From Apilactobacillus micheneri (GTDB lineage: Bacteria > Bacillota > Bacilli > Lactobacillales > Lactobacillaceae): a DNA stretch of 64,000 nt. The position numbers and the translations under genes are program-made. The DNA lies in assembly GCF_002993975.1 (NCBI RefSeq), contig NZ_POSO01000002.1:62232-126231 (forward strand), written 5' to 3'. The notes below the pieces were generated by a model. That model was not told the origin of the DNA, did not search any database, and saw nothing but the letters and a program-made list of their open reading frames with translations. This document shows positions 30,307 to 38,641 of the stretch, piece after piece (position 1 is the stretch's first letter; each line of letters opens with the position of its first letter).

Positions 30307-31131
30307 TTATTGTTTATTCTTATCATCCTTAAAAATTTTCTTTAAAGTGGCCATTTGACCAAACTCATTAGTCTTATCCATTGGAGCAACAATTAAGTTA
30401 CTGTCAGATTTAGCAACTTCACCAAAAGCATTGATAGATTGATTTTCAAAGTATTTTGCATCAGCATTCTTCAATCCTGATTGTACAGTATCAATTCTAT
30501 ATTTTTCAGCATCTGCTTTTAGCTTAGTAGCTTTGGCATTAGCATTAGCAGTCGCAATTAAGGCTTCATTTTGCGCTTTAGTTCTTAATTGAATGGATTG
30601 CGCATCCCCTTCAGCCTTTGAAATTTCAGCTTGGCGTTCACGATCAGCAGTCAATTGCTTATCCATAGCATCTTGAATGGCTGAAGATGGGGTTAATTCA
30701 TCAATATTAATGCGGTCAACATTAATCCCATAAGTATTAGTTAAATCACCAATGGCGATTGCTAAATTTTGATTAATTTTAGCAGTGGATCCTAAGACCT
30801 CATTTAGTTCCATGCGACCAATAATATCACGTAGATGTCCACGCACTAATTGAGACATTGATTCTACTGAATCAGTGTTTTCATATTGGTATTTAACTGC
30901 ATCAGTAACGTGATAATTCAAAGTAACACTAGCAGTAACTTCAGCATTATCTTTAGTAATAATGGAGTATTTATTAAGGGTTTTGGGTTGCATGGCCAAA
31001 CTAACACTTCTAATCTTTTGCATAAAGGGTACATAGAAATGAAGGCCAGATTGAATTGTTTTCTTATATTTACCCCAGTTTTCTACTAATCCTTCATAGT
31101 TTTGTCTAACAACTTTAATTCCAAATGGCAT
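30307..31131 (-). CDS. SPFH/band 7 (stomatin-prohibitin) domain protein
   Basis: 274 aa. Residues about 5-190 match the SPFH fold: GLVENWGKYKKTIQSGLHFYVPF near the start, then SIITKDNAEVTASVTLNYHV, then LRDIIGRMELNEVL and YGINVDRINIDELTPSSAIQDAM. An Ala/Glu/Lys-rich helix follows (RERQAEISKAEGDAQ and ATANANAKATKLKADAEKY), probably an oligomerising coiled coil. No clear membrane helix is seen at the N-terminus, so attachment is probably peripheral. The family organises membrane microdomains and associates with proteases; the partner here is unknown. It is co-directional with the small gene 19 nt upstream. Confidence 0.88.
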   Translation of the reverse strand: MPFGIKVVRQNYEGLVENWGKYKKTIQSGLHFYVPFMQKIRSVSLAMQPKTLNKYSIITKDNAEVTASVTLNYHVTDAVKYQYENTDSVESMSQLVRGHLRDIIGRMELNEVLGSTAKINQNLAIAIGDLTNTYGINVDRINIDELTPSSAIQDAMDKQLTADRERQAEISKAEGDAQSIQLRTKAQNEALIATANANAKATKLKADAEKYRIDTVQSGLKNADAKYFENQSINAFGEVAKSDSNLIVAPMDKTNEFGQMATLKKIFKDDKNKQ

Positions 31132-31150
31132 AATAAAACTTCCTTTATAA

Positions 31151-31459
31151 TTATTTTTTTAGATACAAAACATTACCGTTATTACCAACGACTGTGTATT
31201 TAGTATCAGCAGTAGGTGCTTTTTCATTAATTAAATCAAAGCGATAATAAATACCATCCATCATAACGAGATGACTTTTAATATCGATTTTATTACTATC
31301 AATCTGTTTTCCCACAAACTGGCGTTGTTCAAAATTGCCAGTTTTAACATGATTGCTCAACACATTAGTTATGTAATCTTCAACACTAGAATTTTCATTA
31401 GTCGCAGAAGTTTTAACTTGGTCTGTCAACATTGAATCTAGTTTGATTGTAACTTTCAT
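31151..31459 (-). CDS. Small protein with ribbon-helix-helix-like N-terminus
   Basis: 102 aa. The start is ATG 31459, with AGGAGG 7 nt upstream; the in-frame TTG at 31465 is too close to it. Residues 1-40 (MKVTIKLDSMLTDQVK, then SVEDYITNVLSNHV) have the strand-helix-helix pattern of RHH DNA-binding or antitoxin proteins. Residues 48-102 look like a small beta domain. It lies 19 nt upstream of the SPFH gene and probably heads that operon. The DNA-binding reading is an inference from pattern only. Confidence 0.6.
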   Translation of the reverse strand: MKVTIKLDSMLTDQVKTSATNENSSVEDYITNVLSNHVKTGNFEQRQFVGKQIDSNKIDIKSHLVMMDGIYYRFDLINEKAPTADTKYTVVGNNGNVLYLKK

Positions 31460-31609
31460 AAACAAGCCTCCTTTTGCTTAAAGTAACCTAGATTATATAA
31501 GTTTTAATTCAATAATCAATCCTTTTTAGTAATTTTTTATAAATAAATTAGCACTTGCATTTTTTCATAAAATACATAGAATAAGAAGAAAACTTTCGAG
31601 GTGATAAAC

Positions 31610-31990
31610 TTGTCATGGCAAAGTGATTGGGCATACAACAAATATTGGGTAATGGCACATTCGCAAAATGCATACAATGAAATTAGAAAACTCGCTAAAA
31701 ATAATCAGTGGGATAAAACCAAAGAACAAGCATATCAAAGAATTGTTCAAGATTTAGAAAACGTTGAACCGACTAAAGCAACCCTAGTAACTGCATATCA
31801 ACATGTGTGGGGGTATTTTAAAAAAATTGCTACACCGGAAGAAAAAAATAAATATTTAAAATTACTGGATTATTTATCACCTGAAAACGATGATTTAGGT
31901 AAATTTTTAGCACAATTAACTGATAAATATCAGGTTAAATATTTACAAAATTCCAGAATCATTATTGAAATTAAGGAGCAAAACCAATGA
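31610..31990 (+). CDS. DUF1722 (YbgA-like) protein
   Basis: 126 aa. The start is probably TTG 31610. The GTG at 31601 is inside the GAGGTGAT ribosome-binding site that serves it. The sequence WAYNKYWVMAHSQNAYNEI and the later AYQHVWGYFKK match the core of E. coli YbgA (KYLVMARS..YxxLG, HxxGYFK), the DUF1722 family. In E. coli ybgA lies next to the DNA photolyase gene phr. Here the stop overlaps the start of a pyrimidine-dimer-glycosylase-like gene by 4 nt (ATGA), so the two are translationally coupled. A role in UV-damage handling is inferred from this context. Confidence 0.8.
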   Translation: MSWQSDWAYNKYWVMAHSQNAYNEIRKLAKNNQWDKTKEQAYQRIVQDLENVEPTKATLVTAYQHVWGYFKKIATPEEKNKYLKLLDYLSPENDDLGKFLAQLTDKYQVKYLQNSRIIIEIKEQNQ

Positions 31991-32349
31991 GATTATGGCA
32001 TCAAAGTCTAATTAGTAAGTTACCTCGCCAGCAACTATTGGGTCAACATCGAGAAGCTTGTGCCCTTCGTGGTAAGGGTTGGGGCAAAAAACATGCAACT
32101 GTCAATTATGTTTTTAAACATTCACCTTATAAATTATTTCAATTTCATGAATTAGTAATGGCAGAAATGCATAAAAGAGGTTATCATCCTAATGAAAAAT
32201 GGGCAGATAAAAATTATCGTGGGACTTCTTGTGATCCTTATGATAATTTAAAGCCTGTAAAATTAACTAATCCTATTTATCCAGAACATAATGAGGAATA
32301 CTTAAAAGAATGCTTAGCTAATCTGGCAAACAAAGATATTTACTTATAA
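31987..32349 (+). CDS. Pyrimidine-dimer DNA glycosylase-like protein (TIGR02328 type)
   Basis: 120 aa. MRLWHQSLISKLPRQQLLGQ, HREACALRGKGWGKK, NYVFKHSPYKLFQFH and LTNPIYPEHNEEYLKECL fit the TIGR02328 family as I recall it. That family belongs to the T4 endonuclease V (DenV)-like Pyr_excise group, which cuts the glycosyl bond of UV-induced thymine dimers. The Arg/His at the N-terminal Q-HREACALR stretch resembles DenV's Q-YRELPRV substrate-contacting segment. It is coupled to the DUF1722 gene. Activity has not been shown for this branch as far as I know; a nucleic-acid role is the best inference. Confidence 0.72.
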   Translation: MRLWHQSLISKLPRQQLLGQHREACALRGKGWGKKHATVNYVFKHSPYKLFQFHELVMAEMHKRGYHPNEKWADKNYRGTSCDPYDNLKPVKLTNPIYPEHNEEYLKECLANLANKDIYL

Positions 32350-32425
32350 AAAAGTAAATTTGTATTATCAAATATTCGTGTTAAGATTGTACTTATTATT
32401 AGATTAAGTGAAAGGACATATTCAA

Positions 32426-33067
32426 ATGAAATTTCAAAAAACGATTTTGGGTACCGTTGCTGTATTAATTATCGCTGTTGGTGGCGGTGTAGCATTTAAT
32501 AATTTCAGTAATCATACTGATAAAGCTGATACTCTTACCAATACTTCAAATAACTTAATGAAACGTATTTCCGAAAATGATCAATATCAAAAATCATTGA
32601 AGAATCATAAAAAGAAAACTGATAGTTATGATAATGCAGCCACTCAAAGTGGTAATGATGTTAACAAAAAGCCAGTATATAAACCCATTACTAAGGACTA
32701 TTTAGGTAACTGGTATAAAGGATTGAATGCCAAAATGATTATTCAAAACAACATGTTTATGGCTGATCATCCCACTGACCCAGTTGCTGGAATGCCTCCA
32801 TTAAATATGGAACGTTATGGTAAAACTAACGCTATTTTCATTAGATCTGTTTATAAGATTAATACTTATTGGCCTGCCACTATTACTTATAATGGTCAAA
32901 AATACAAAGCAATAATTACAAGTAATGCTAAACAATTTAATCATTTTAAATTCTACACAGCTGTAAAAACTGCTAAACCAATTCCCGATTATGTTTCTAA
33001 AAATAGCCATGTTGATTTAGTTGGTAAAAAAGCTATTAATTTAGATCAATTAAGAACTGAAGAATAA
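32426..33067 (+). CDS. Uncharacterised membrane-anchored extracellular protein, 213 aa
   Basis: Not recognised. The start is ATG 32426, with AAAGGA 9 nt upstream; a GTG at 32408 precedes that site. A single hydrophobic segment (residues about 6-24, LGTVAVLIIAVGGGVAF) suggests an uncleaved anchor. Then comes a Lys/Asn/Asp-rich linker to about residue 85, and a C-terminal globular part (about 90-205) containing NWYKGLNAKMIIQN and YWPATITYNGQKYKAII. It is monocistronic with its own terminator. Confidence 0.7.
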   Translation: MKFQKTILGTVAVLIIAVGGGVAFNNFSNHTDKADTLTNTSNNLMKRISENDQYQKSLKNHKKKTDSYDNAATQSGNDVNKKPVYKPITKDYLGNWYKGLNAKMIIQNNMFMADHPTDPVAGMPPLNMERYGKTNAIFIRSVYKINTYWPATITYNGQKYKAIITSNAKQFNHFKFYTAVKTAKPIPDYVSKNSHVDLVGKKAINLDQLRTEE

Positions 33068-33072
33068 ATAAG

Positions 33073-33104
33073 AAATGCACTCAAATGTTTGAGTGCATTT
33101 TTTG
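33073..33104 (+). terminator. Rho-independent terminator
   Basis: 13-bp perfect stem (33073-33085 with 33088-33100) with a 2-nt loop, running into a T run, 6 nt after the stop at 33067. Confidence 0.9.
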
Positions 33105-33109
33105 TTAGA

Positions 33110-33138
33110 TTGACTTTTCTTCAGTTTACTGATATATT
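33110..33138 (+). promoter_or_regulatory. Sigma-A promoter of the T-box/brnQ transcript
   Basis: TTGACT at 33110-33115 and TATATT at 33133-33138 are separated by exactly 17 bp, about 30 bp before the T-box leader begins. Confidence 0.75.
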
Positions 33139-33167
33139 TTTCAATATTAAATAAACAGGTTAATTAA

Positions 33168-33418
33168 AAGCAACGAAAAAGCAGAGTAATATTTTCACTT
33201 TAGATAGAGAGTCTTGGTATTCTGGAAAAAGACATAAAGTAAAATATGAAAGTATCTTTGGAGCTATATACGTAAAATCAAGTGAGAGTAACGTATATTG
33301 GGTACACCCATTAAAGTGTTAGCGTATGTTAGTACGTGAAGTGGCTATTTTAAAAATAGCAATCAAGGTGGTACCGTGCCCAAAGCACCCTTAGTTTTAT
33401 ACTAAGAGTGCTTTTTTT
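33168..33418 (+). ncRNA. T-box riboswitch leader upstream of brnQ
   Basis: The hallmark T-box sequence AAGGTGGTACCGTGCC is at 33365-33380. It is followed by a terminator stem (33384-33418: AGCAC..CTTAG with CTAAG..GTGCT and a T7 run) that competes with the antiterminator. Stem I starts near 33172 with GCAGAGTA; ATATTTT.ACTTT pairs with AAAGTAAAATAT, and AGAGAG and GGTATTCTGG sit at the apex. The specifier lies in GAAAGTATCTTTGGAG near 33248-33262. ATC (Ile, 33254-33256) or GTA (Val, 33252-33254) would both fit a branched-chain amino-acid transporter, and I cannot decide between them by eye. Uncharged tRNA would switch brnQ on. Confidence 0.92.
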
Positions 33419-33521
33419 ATTGCTTATTTAAATGATTGGAGATGATGGTTATATGAAAAATGTCGTGAGTAAATAAAAATATAAATAAAGCAACATTCAA
33501 CGATATTTTGGAGGAAAAAAC

Positions 33522-34892
33522 ATGCAAGAAGAAATCAAAGACCTTAATAAAAAACCATTATCCATCAAACAATATTTAATTGTTGGATCAATGTTATTTG
33601 CCCTTTTCTTTGGTGCAGGTAACTTAATATTTCCAATTCATTTAGGACAATTAGCTGGCGCTAACTGGATTCCAGCAGCTTTAGGATTCTTAATCTCAGG
33701 AGTTTTATTACCATTATTATCAGTTTTGGCAATTAGTATTACTCGTTCCAAAGGAGTTTATGATATTGCAAAGCCATTAGGTTCAGGTTTTGCGATCATA
33801 TTTTTGGTATTAGTACATGCTACTTTAGGACCATTATTTGCAACTCCTAGAACTGCCAGTGTTAATTTCACAGTTGGGATTCAATCATTTATCCCACATC
33901 AATATGTACAAATTGGAATGTTTATTTTTACTGCTATCTTTTTCATTGCCACATTTTTATTGGCATATAAAACTAGTAGTATTCTTGATAGTCTAGGAAA
34001 AATATTAAATCCATTGTTTCTAGGATTACTATTCCTATCATTTTTATTAGCTTTTATTCATCCCATGGGTAGCGCATCCACTCAAGCAATCTCAGCATCA
34101 TATCAACATGCATCATTTTTTAATGGTTTCCTTGAAGGTTATAACACTATGGATGCTTTAGCTGGACTAGCATTTGGAGTTGCCGTAGTTAGTGCTGTCA
34201 ATGTTTTAGGTAAAATTAATCCTAAATCAAATGCCAATGCAACTGCTAAAGCTGGCTTCATTTCAGAATCATTAGTTGGAATTATCTACATTATATTAAT
34301 CTGGATTGGTGCTACTTCATTAAATCTATTTAAAATTAGTAACGATAATGGTGGAACTACCTTTAACCAATTTATGGGACATTATTTGGGAGCAACCGGT
34401 CATGCATTATTAGCGACCCTAATGACCTTAACTTGTATCACAACTGCTGTTGGATTAGCTTCTGCTTTTGCACAAGATTTTAATAAGCATTTCCCTAAAT
34501 TAAGTTATCATCAATGGTTAGGATTAAATTGCATTGTGTCATTTATAATTGCTAATGCTGGATTGAATTTAATTATTACTTGGTCAACACCAGTATTAAT
34601 GTTCTTATATCCATTCGCCATTACTTTAATTCTACTTTCAATTTTTTCACCGCTATTCAAACGTGATAAAGCAGTTTATATGACTACCATTATTTTCACT
34701 TTGATTCCAGCATTCTTTGATATGTTAGTTTCATTGCCACCAATGATTAGTCATCTTAGTTTCATTCAAGATTTAATTAAAATTGAACAAAATATTTTAC
34801 CATTTGCAAATATCAAAATGGACTGGATTCTTCCAGCTATCGTTGGTGCAATTATTGGTTTAATTATTTACAAATCTAAAAACAAGCATTAA
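33522..34892 (+). CDS. brnQ: Branched-chain amino-acid transporter BrnQ
   Basis: 456 aa cation-coupled carrier for Leu, Ile and Val in the cytoplasmic membrane. The family signature is clear near the N-terminus (LFALFFGAGNLIFPIHLGQLAG, interrupted here only by residue limits), then FATPRTASVNFTVG around residue 108-121, then MDALAGLAFGVAVVSA near 210. There are about 12 hydrophobic helices and the length is normal for the family. GGAGG sits 8 nt before the ATG. Expression is governed by the T-box leader just upstream, so it responds to charging of a branched-chain tRNA. Confidence 0.95.
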   Translation: MQEEIKDLNKKPLSIKQYLIVGSMLFALFFGAGNLIFPIHLGQLAGANWIPAALGFLISGVLLPLLSVLAISITRSKGVYDIAKPLGSGFAIIFLVLVHATLGPLFATPRTASVNFTVGIQSFIPHQYVQIGMFIFTAIFFIATFLLAYKTSSILDSLGKILNPLFLGLLFLSFLLAFIHPMGSASTQAISASYQHASFFNGFLEGYNTMDALAGLAFGVAVVSAVNVLGKINPKSNANATAKAGFISESLVGIIYIILIWIGATSLNLFKISNDNGGTTFNQFMGHYLGATGHALLATLMTLTCITTAVGLASAFAQDFNKHFPKLSYHQWLGLNCIVSFIIANAGLNLIITWSTPVLMFLYPFAITLILLSIFSPLFKRDKAVYMTTIIFTLIPAFFDMLVSLPPMISHLSFIQDLIKIEQNILPFANIKMDWILPAIVGAIIGLIIYKSKNKH

Positions 34893-34926
34893 AAAAGAAC
34901 GCTCAATTAATTTTGAGCGTTCTTTT
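34893..34926 (+). terminator. Rho-independent terminator of brnQ
   Basis: 14-bp perfect stem (34893-34906 with 34913-34926) with loop TTAATT, immediately after the brnQ stop. Confidence 0.9.
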
Positions 34927-34969
34927 ATTCTGGGAGGATAATATATATATGAAGTATTTTATTTAGCAA

Positions 34970-35107
34970 TCAATTATGCTTTAGCCATTTGAAAGTGTTC
35001 GGCTTGAAACTATGTCCACCCTTTAATTTTAATTCATATCGACCAATCATAATGGTCGTATTTTCATTCAAACTAGTTGGATCCATTAAAATTTGTTTTC
35101 TTAACAT
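34970..35107 (-). CDS. Small ORF, 45 aa, unknown function
   Basis: ATG at 35107, TGA at 34970-34972. GAAGG lies about 9 nt upstream of the ATG. The peptide is basic and contains IMIGRYELKLKGGHSFK. It has no hydrophobic helix, so it is not a membrane peptide. It fills most of a 260-bp gap between the brnQ terminator and lemA. Support is the ribosome-binding site, the position and the protein-like composition only. Confidence 0.45.
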   Translation of the reverse strand: MLRKQILMDPTSLNENTTIMIGRYELKLKGGHSFKPNTFKWLKHN

Positions 35108-35189
35108 AAAATCAAGCCTTCTTTCTTTATTGATTGTGATTAGTATATGAAACTAATCTTAAATAAAACTTAAATCAATATATTAATTA

Positions 35190-35801
35190 TTAAAAGTTCA
35201 CTGATGGAGCTTTTTGTGCACTTTCATCAGCTTGGAAGTAATTAGCTTTCTTATGGTTAGTGATACTTGCAACCAATGAACCAGGGAATTTAACTAGTTT
35301 ATTGTTGTATTCACGAGCAGTCTTGTTGTAACGATTACGTTCAACACTGATCCGGTTTTCACTACCTTCTAGTTGAACCATCAAGGTTTGCATATTACTG
35401 TTAGATTCTAACTTAGGATATGCTTCTCTAATAGAACCTACCATTACATTTAAGGCACGATCTTGACCGCTTAAAGCATTCACCTTGTCAGAACTATTAT
35501 TTGAATTATTATATTTTGATTTAGCATTGTAGTATTCAGTTCTAGCTTTACTAATGTCACCATAAACTTGTTTTTCTTGTTTTTGTTGACCCTTTACCGC
35601 ATTCATTAAGTTAGGAATTAAATCGGCACGACGTTGTAACACAGTTTGCACTTGACCTAACTGTTCTTCAACGCCTTGTTCACTAGTAGACATGCTATTT
35701 GATGATTTGATAAAACCACCAATCAATCCAATTAATACAACTGCAATCACAACGACTGTAATGAACCAGCCACGTTTATAAAAAGGTTTATTTTCAATCA
35801 T
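35190..35801 (-). CDS. lemA: LemA family protein
   Basis: 203 aa. One N-terminal membrane helix (residues about 12-30) is followed by the LemA coiled-coil bundle: EEQLGQVQTVLQRRADLIPNL near residues 44-64, ARTEYYNAKS, then SNSNMQTLMVQLEGSENRIS and ARERYNKTAREYN-type helices. LemA proteins are membrane-tethered with a four-helix ectodomain of unclear role. It lies 25 nt after the TPM-domain gene in the same direction. LemA/TPM pairs are a common operon in lactobacilli. Confidence 0.93.
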   Translation of the reverse strand: MIENKPFYKRGWFITVVVIAVVLIGLIGGFIKSSNSMSTSEQGVEEQLGQVQTVLQRRADLIPNLMNAVKGQQKQEKQVYGDISKARTEYYNAKSKYNNSNNSSDKVNALSGQDRALNVMVGSIREAYPKLESNSNMQTLMVQLEGSENRISVERNRYNKTAREYNNKLVKFPGSLVASITNHKKANYFQADESAQKAPSVNF

Positions 35802-35826
35802 TTTTTATATTCTCCTTATTAAGAAA

Positions 35827-36669
35827 TTAAATATCAGAGCCTCCGCCACCGAAGTCTCCGCCTCCACCGGAATCGCTAAAACCGCCAGAGTCACCACCAA
35901 AGCCACCGAAATCATTACCACCAGAACCTGATCCACTAGATCCTAGAATTCCACCTAGAAGTGCTCCAGTCCAGAAACCATTGTTTCCACCACCGGAACC
36001 ACCACCGTAATGGTTATGATGGTCATTATCATCATTATTATTTTTCTTAAGATAATAAGCAATCGCCACAATAATTAAAACTAAGAACAATAAAATGCCC
36101 CATGAAACATATTTTTTATGTTGATTATCATTTTTCATTGCTTTAGCATCTTTTAAAGATTTATTAGCATATTCTTTACTAACAATGGATGCAACATCTT
36201 GAAATGTTTGCTGCATTCCATTGTCAACTTCAGATGCATTTTTTGATTTTAATAATGATTTGTTATTATTCAGAATTTGATTAGTCTTGGCATCAGGTAA
36301 AATTCCTTCAATTCCATAACCAGTACTAATTCTAACATTATTTTTACCACCGTTTTGGGCAAATAAAATTAAGGTTCCATTATCTAAACCTTTTTTACCA
36401 AATTTCCAGCGAGCATTCTCTAAAACACTATCAGCATAATCAGCAATTGATTGTCCACCAGTGGACTTGACAGTCATTACTACAATTTGTGGTTTAGCTT
36501 CTGTTTGTTGATATTTTTTTGCTTGATCAATAATTACCTGTTTAGTACTATCAGACAATATATTTGCATAATCATCTACTACATATTCCTTTGTTGGAGT
36601 AGGATTAGTTGATTCAGCATGTGAATTAACACTGCTAAAAATTGCCATCAAAGTAACTACCGGTAACAA
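35827..36669 (-). CDS. TPM (YgcG-like) domain membrane protein with Gly-rich tail
   Basis: 280 aa from the TTG at 36669. VDDYANILS starts a TPM domain (residues about 28-160; IVVMTVKSTGGQSIADYADSV, GTLILFAQNGGKNNVRIS, GIEGILPDA). A membrane helix sits at about 190-207, followed by a His/Gly/Ser/Asp-rich tail (GGGGDFGGGGSDI). The TTG leaves the signal peptide without its basic n-region. In frame upstream are KYLKKVICLLLPVV, preceded by an ACG at 36699-36697, with AAGGGGG 7 nt before that ACG. Translation probably really begins there, either on a non-standard ACG or on a mutated ATG. It is operonic with lemA. Confidence 0.88.
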   Translation of the reverse strand: MLPVVTLMAIFSSVNSHAESTNPTPTKEYVVDDYANILSDSTKQVIIDQAKKYQQTEAKPQIVVMTVKSTGGQSIADYADSVLENARWKFGKKGLDNGTLILFAQNGGKNNVRISTGYGIEGILPDAKTNQILNNNKSLLKSKNASEVDNGMQQTFQDVASIVSKEYANKSLKDAKAMKNDNQHKKYVSWGILLFLVLIIVAIAYYLKKNNNDDNDHHNHYGGGSGGGNNGFWTGALLGGILGSSGSGSGGNDFGGFGGDSGGFSDSGGGGDFGGGGSDI

Positions 36670-36841
36670 TAAGCAAATGACTTTCTTTAAATACTTCGTA
36701 AATCTGCCCCCTTTTGCAACTACTTCTTAAAAGCATATTAATCGATTGTCATATAATAGTAAAGCAAAAATTTGCTAAATCTTTGAAAAAATCATGCTTT
36801 TGAACTATTTTTGAAATGAAGATAAAAAGAAGGCTATATGT

Positions 36842-37192
36842 ATGTATAAATATGTTTCAATTGTTTTAAGAACAGTAAGTGTAATTTTAAGTGTCATTGC
36901 AGGGACAATTATCGGCCTAAACATGATTCCAGTTGAACCCATTGATGAACTACCAATACCTATAATCATATTTATCATTATGGGAATAGTCACAATTATA
37001 CTGTTAATATTACAAATTATCGCAGCATTTTTCATTCAAAATACTAAATTTGATTTTGTTTTAGCTATCATTTTAATCTTAATGGCATTTGCCTTATGGG
37101 CATTGAATCCAGATGTTAAGTTTCCTTATGTTTGCGGTGTAATTTCTAATATTGTATTAATGCTTGGAAACTTAAAAGAAAATAAAAATTAA
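36842..37192 (+). CDS. Small four-helix membrane protein, unknown
   Basis: 116 aa, AGAAGG 8 nt before the ATG. Four hydrophobic helices lie at about residues 6-26, 40-67, 73-88 and 94-110. A short Pro/Glu loop (PVEPIDELP) sits between the first two. No family is recognised. It is transcribed alone and followed by a weak terminator. An ORF of 76 codons on the opposite strand is a shadow. Confidence 0.7.
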   Translation: MYKYVSIVLRTVSVILSVIAGTIIGLNMIPVEPIDELPIPIIIFIIMGIVTIILLILQIIAAFFIQNTKFDFVLAIILILMAFALWALNPDVKFPYVCGVISNIVLMLGNLKENKN

Positions 37193-37211
37193 TTTAATAT
37201 CTTATCAATAG

Positions 37212-37237
37212 GGATAATTAGTTTTATCCTTTTTTTA
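37212..37237 (+). terminator. Probable Rho-independent terminator
   Basis: GGATAA pairs with TTATCC around a 6-nt loop and is followed by T8, 20 nt after the stop at 37192. The stem is short. Confidence 0.6.
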
Positions 37238-37290
37238 TTTTCCAATTAGTTATATCATAGGAATTAAAATTATGTCAGGAGTTTTTATAG

Positions 37291-38460
37291 ATGGAAGCTA
37301 TCAATTTGGGAGAAGAAAAGACCCAACAAATTGCCCAACTTATTAACTTTGGCAATGAAAATTATGATAAAGAAGATAAAAAAACTGCAATTGAAGCATT
37401 AAGTACTGCAATTGCCATGTATCCCGCTAATACTAAAACCGTTGAAGAAATTAATGGTGATATCCCTGATCGCAGTGTTATTTTAACTAAATTAGGCATG
37501 TTATTTACCAAATATGGTAATCAGTTAGATCCTATCGGAGTGCACTTATTTAAGCAATCATTAATTTATAATGACAATGATATTGAGGCCAACTACTATT
37601 TAGGAAAACTACTATTTAATAATGGTAATGTTTATGAAGCTAATTTATATTTAAATAAGGTTTTAGACAATATTGATAAATCTGACAAGCTTTATGAATC
37701 AACCAAAGAATTTTTAGATGATATTAACAATCAAGAAGAACAAGATTTACCAATTTTCGCAACTGACTTTGTGATTGGACAAGCATTATCACATACGATG
37801 TTAAATAGCCCCATTGGGACTTTTAAAAAGATGAGTTTTGATAAAATTGAACGCAAATATGATGATCGAGTTCAATTGTTCCCTACTGATAAAACTAAAG
37901 AAGCTTTAAACAAGATTCGTGAATTTAATTATAATCATGGTTTTAAACAAAGCTCATTCGACGAATTTTTACCAGCTAATTTACCACTATTCGAAGTAAA
38001 AAATGAACTATCATTATTGTTAGGTGAGGGCTACACTTTAATTGATCAAGGTGCTGAAATATATGATGTTTGTGGAGTGAATGTTCCACCAGAATTAACA
38101 TTTAATTTTTATAAGTTAATTAATAATGAAACAAACAATATTTCATATTTACTATTATCAGGTAAAAGTCCACTAGAAATCAAAGATGAAAAAGTAAGAG
38201 CTGATGATAGTAATCATCATCAAAAAGAAATATTTGATAATTATAAAACCAATGTTTCTTATAGTGATGATGCAATGAAATCATTTGTCTTAGCACTTGC
38301 TAAAGAATATTTCGATGATGATTTATCAGAAGATAATATTGATAATAGTCATATTTGGGGAATTAGAGATACTAATTTTGACCAAACTTTTGATAAACAT
38401 GAAGATTTTGATTTGAAAGATTCACGTGTTGAAATCTTAATTGATACTAATATGGACTAA
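37291..38460 (+). CDS. TPR-repeat protein, unknown function
   Basis: 389 aa, cytoplasmic, acidic. Residues about 10-145 look like tetratricopeptide repeats (INFGNENYDKEDKKTAIEAL, ANYYLGKLLFNNGNVYEANLYL). Residues 160-389 are a globular domain I do not recognise (LSLLLGEGYTLIDQGAEIYD, FVLALAKEYFDDD). GGAG lies 9 nt before the ATG. It is a single-gene unit closed by a terminator that is repeated at 40,55x. Confidence 0.8.
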   Translation: MEAINLGEEKTQQIAQLINFGNENYDKEDKKTAIEALSTAIAMYPANTKTVEEINGDIPDRSVILTKLGMLFTKYGNQLDPIGVHLFKQSLIYNDNDIEANYYLGKLLFNNGNVYEANLYLNKVLDNIDKSDKLYESTKEFLDDINNQEEQDLPIFATDFVIGQALSHTMLNSPIGTFKKMSFDKIERKYDDRVQLFPTDKTKEALNKIREFNYNHGFKQSSFDEFLPANLPLFEVKNELSLLLGEGYTLIDQGAEIYDVCGVNVPPELTFNFYKLINNETNNISYLLLSGKSPLEIKDEKVRADDSNHHQKEIFDNYKTNVSYSDDAMKSFVLALAKEYFDDDLSEDNIDNSHIWGIRDTNFDQTFDKHEDFDLKDSRVEILIDTNMD

Positions 38461-38463
38461 TTA

Positions 38464-38499
38464 AAAAGAGTCGATTCTTAAATGAATCGACCTTTTTTT
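38464..38499 (+). terminator. Rho-independent terminator, copy 1 of a repeated sequence
   Basis: GTCGATTC pairs with GAATCGAC around loop TTAAAT, then T7. The 23 bp at 38470-38492 are identical to 40558-40580. Confidence 0.88.
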
Positions 38500-38641
38500 A
38501 TGCTTTTAAAATGCCATTATATCAACGATGCTATTAATAGTTGCGAGCTTGTCAGTCAACAATATACATAAATAGCTCAATTAATATTTACTAAATTGAT
38601 ATTTCAAGGATAATAAAAATTGTTCAAAGGAGGACATGAAT

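Noticed and set aside
33453-33476. Seven-codon ORF between the T-box terminator and brnQ as a gene
   Set aside because: Too short to support. Noted only as a possible leader.
36805-37035. 76-codon minus-strand ORF
   Set aside because: It is opposite the four-helix membrane protein at 36842-37192, which has the better ribosome-binding site and composition.
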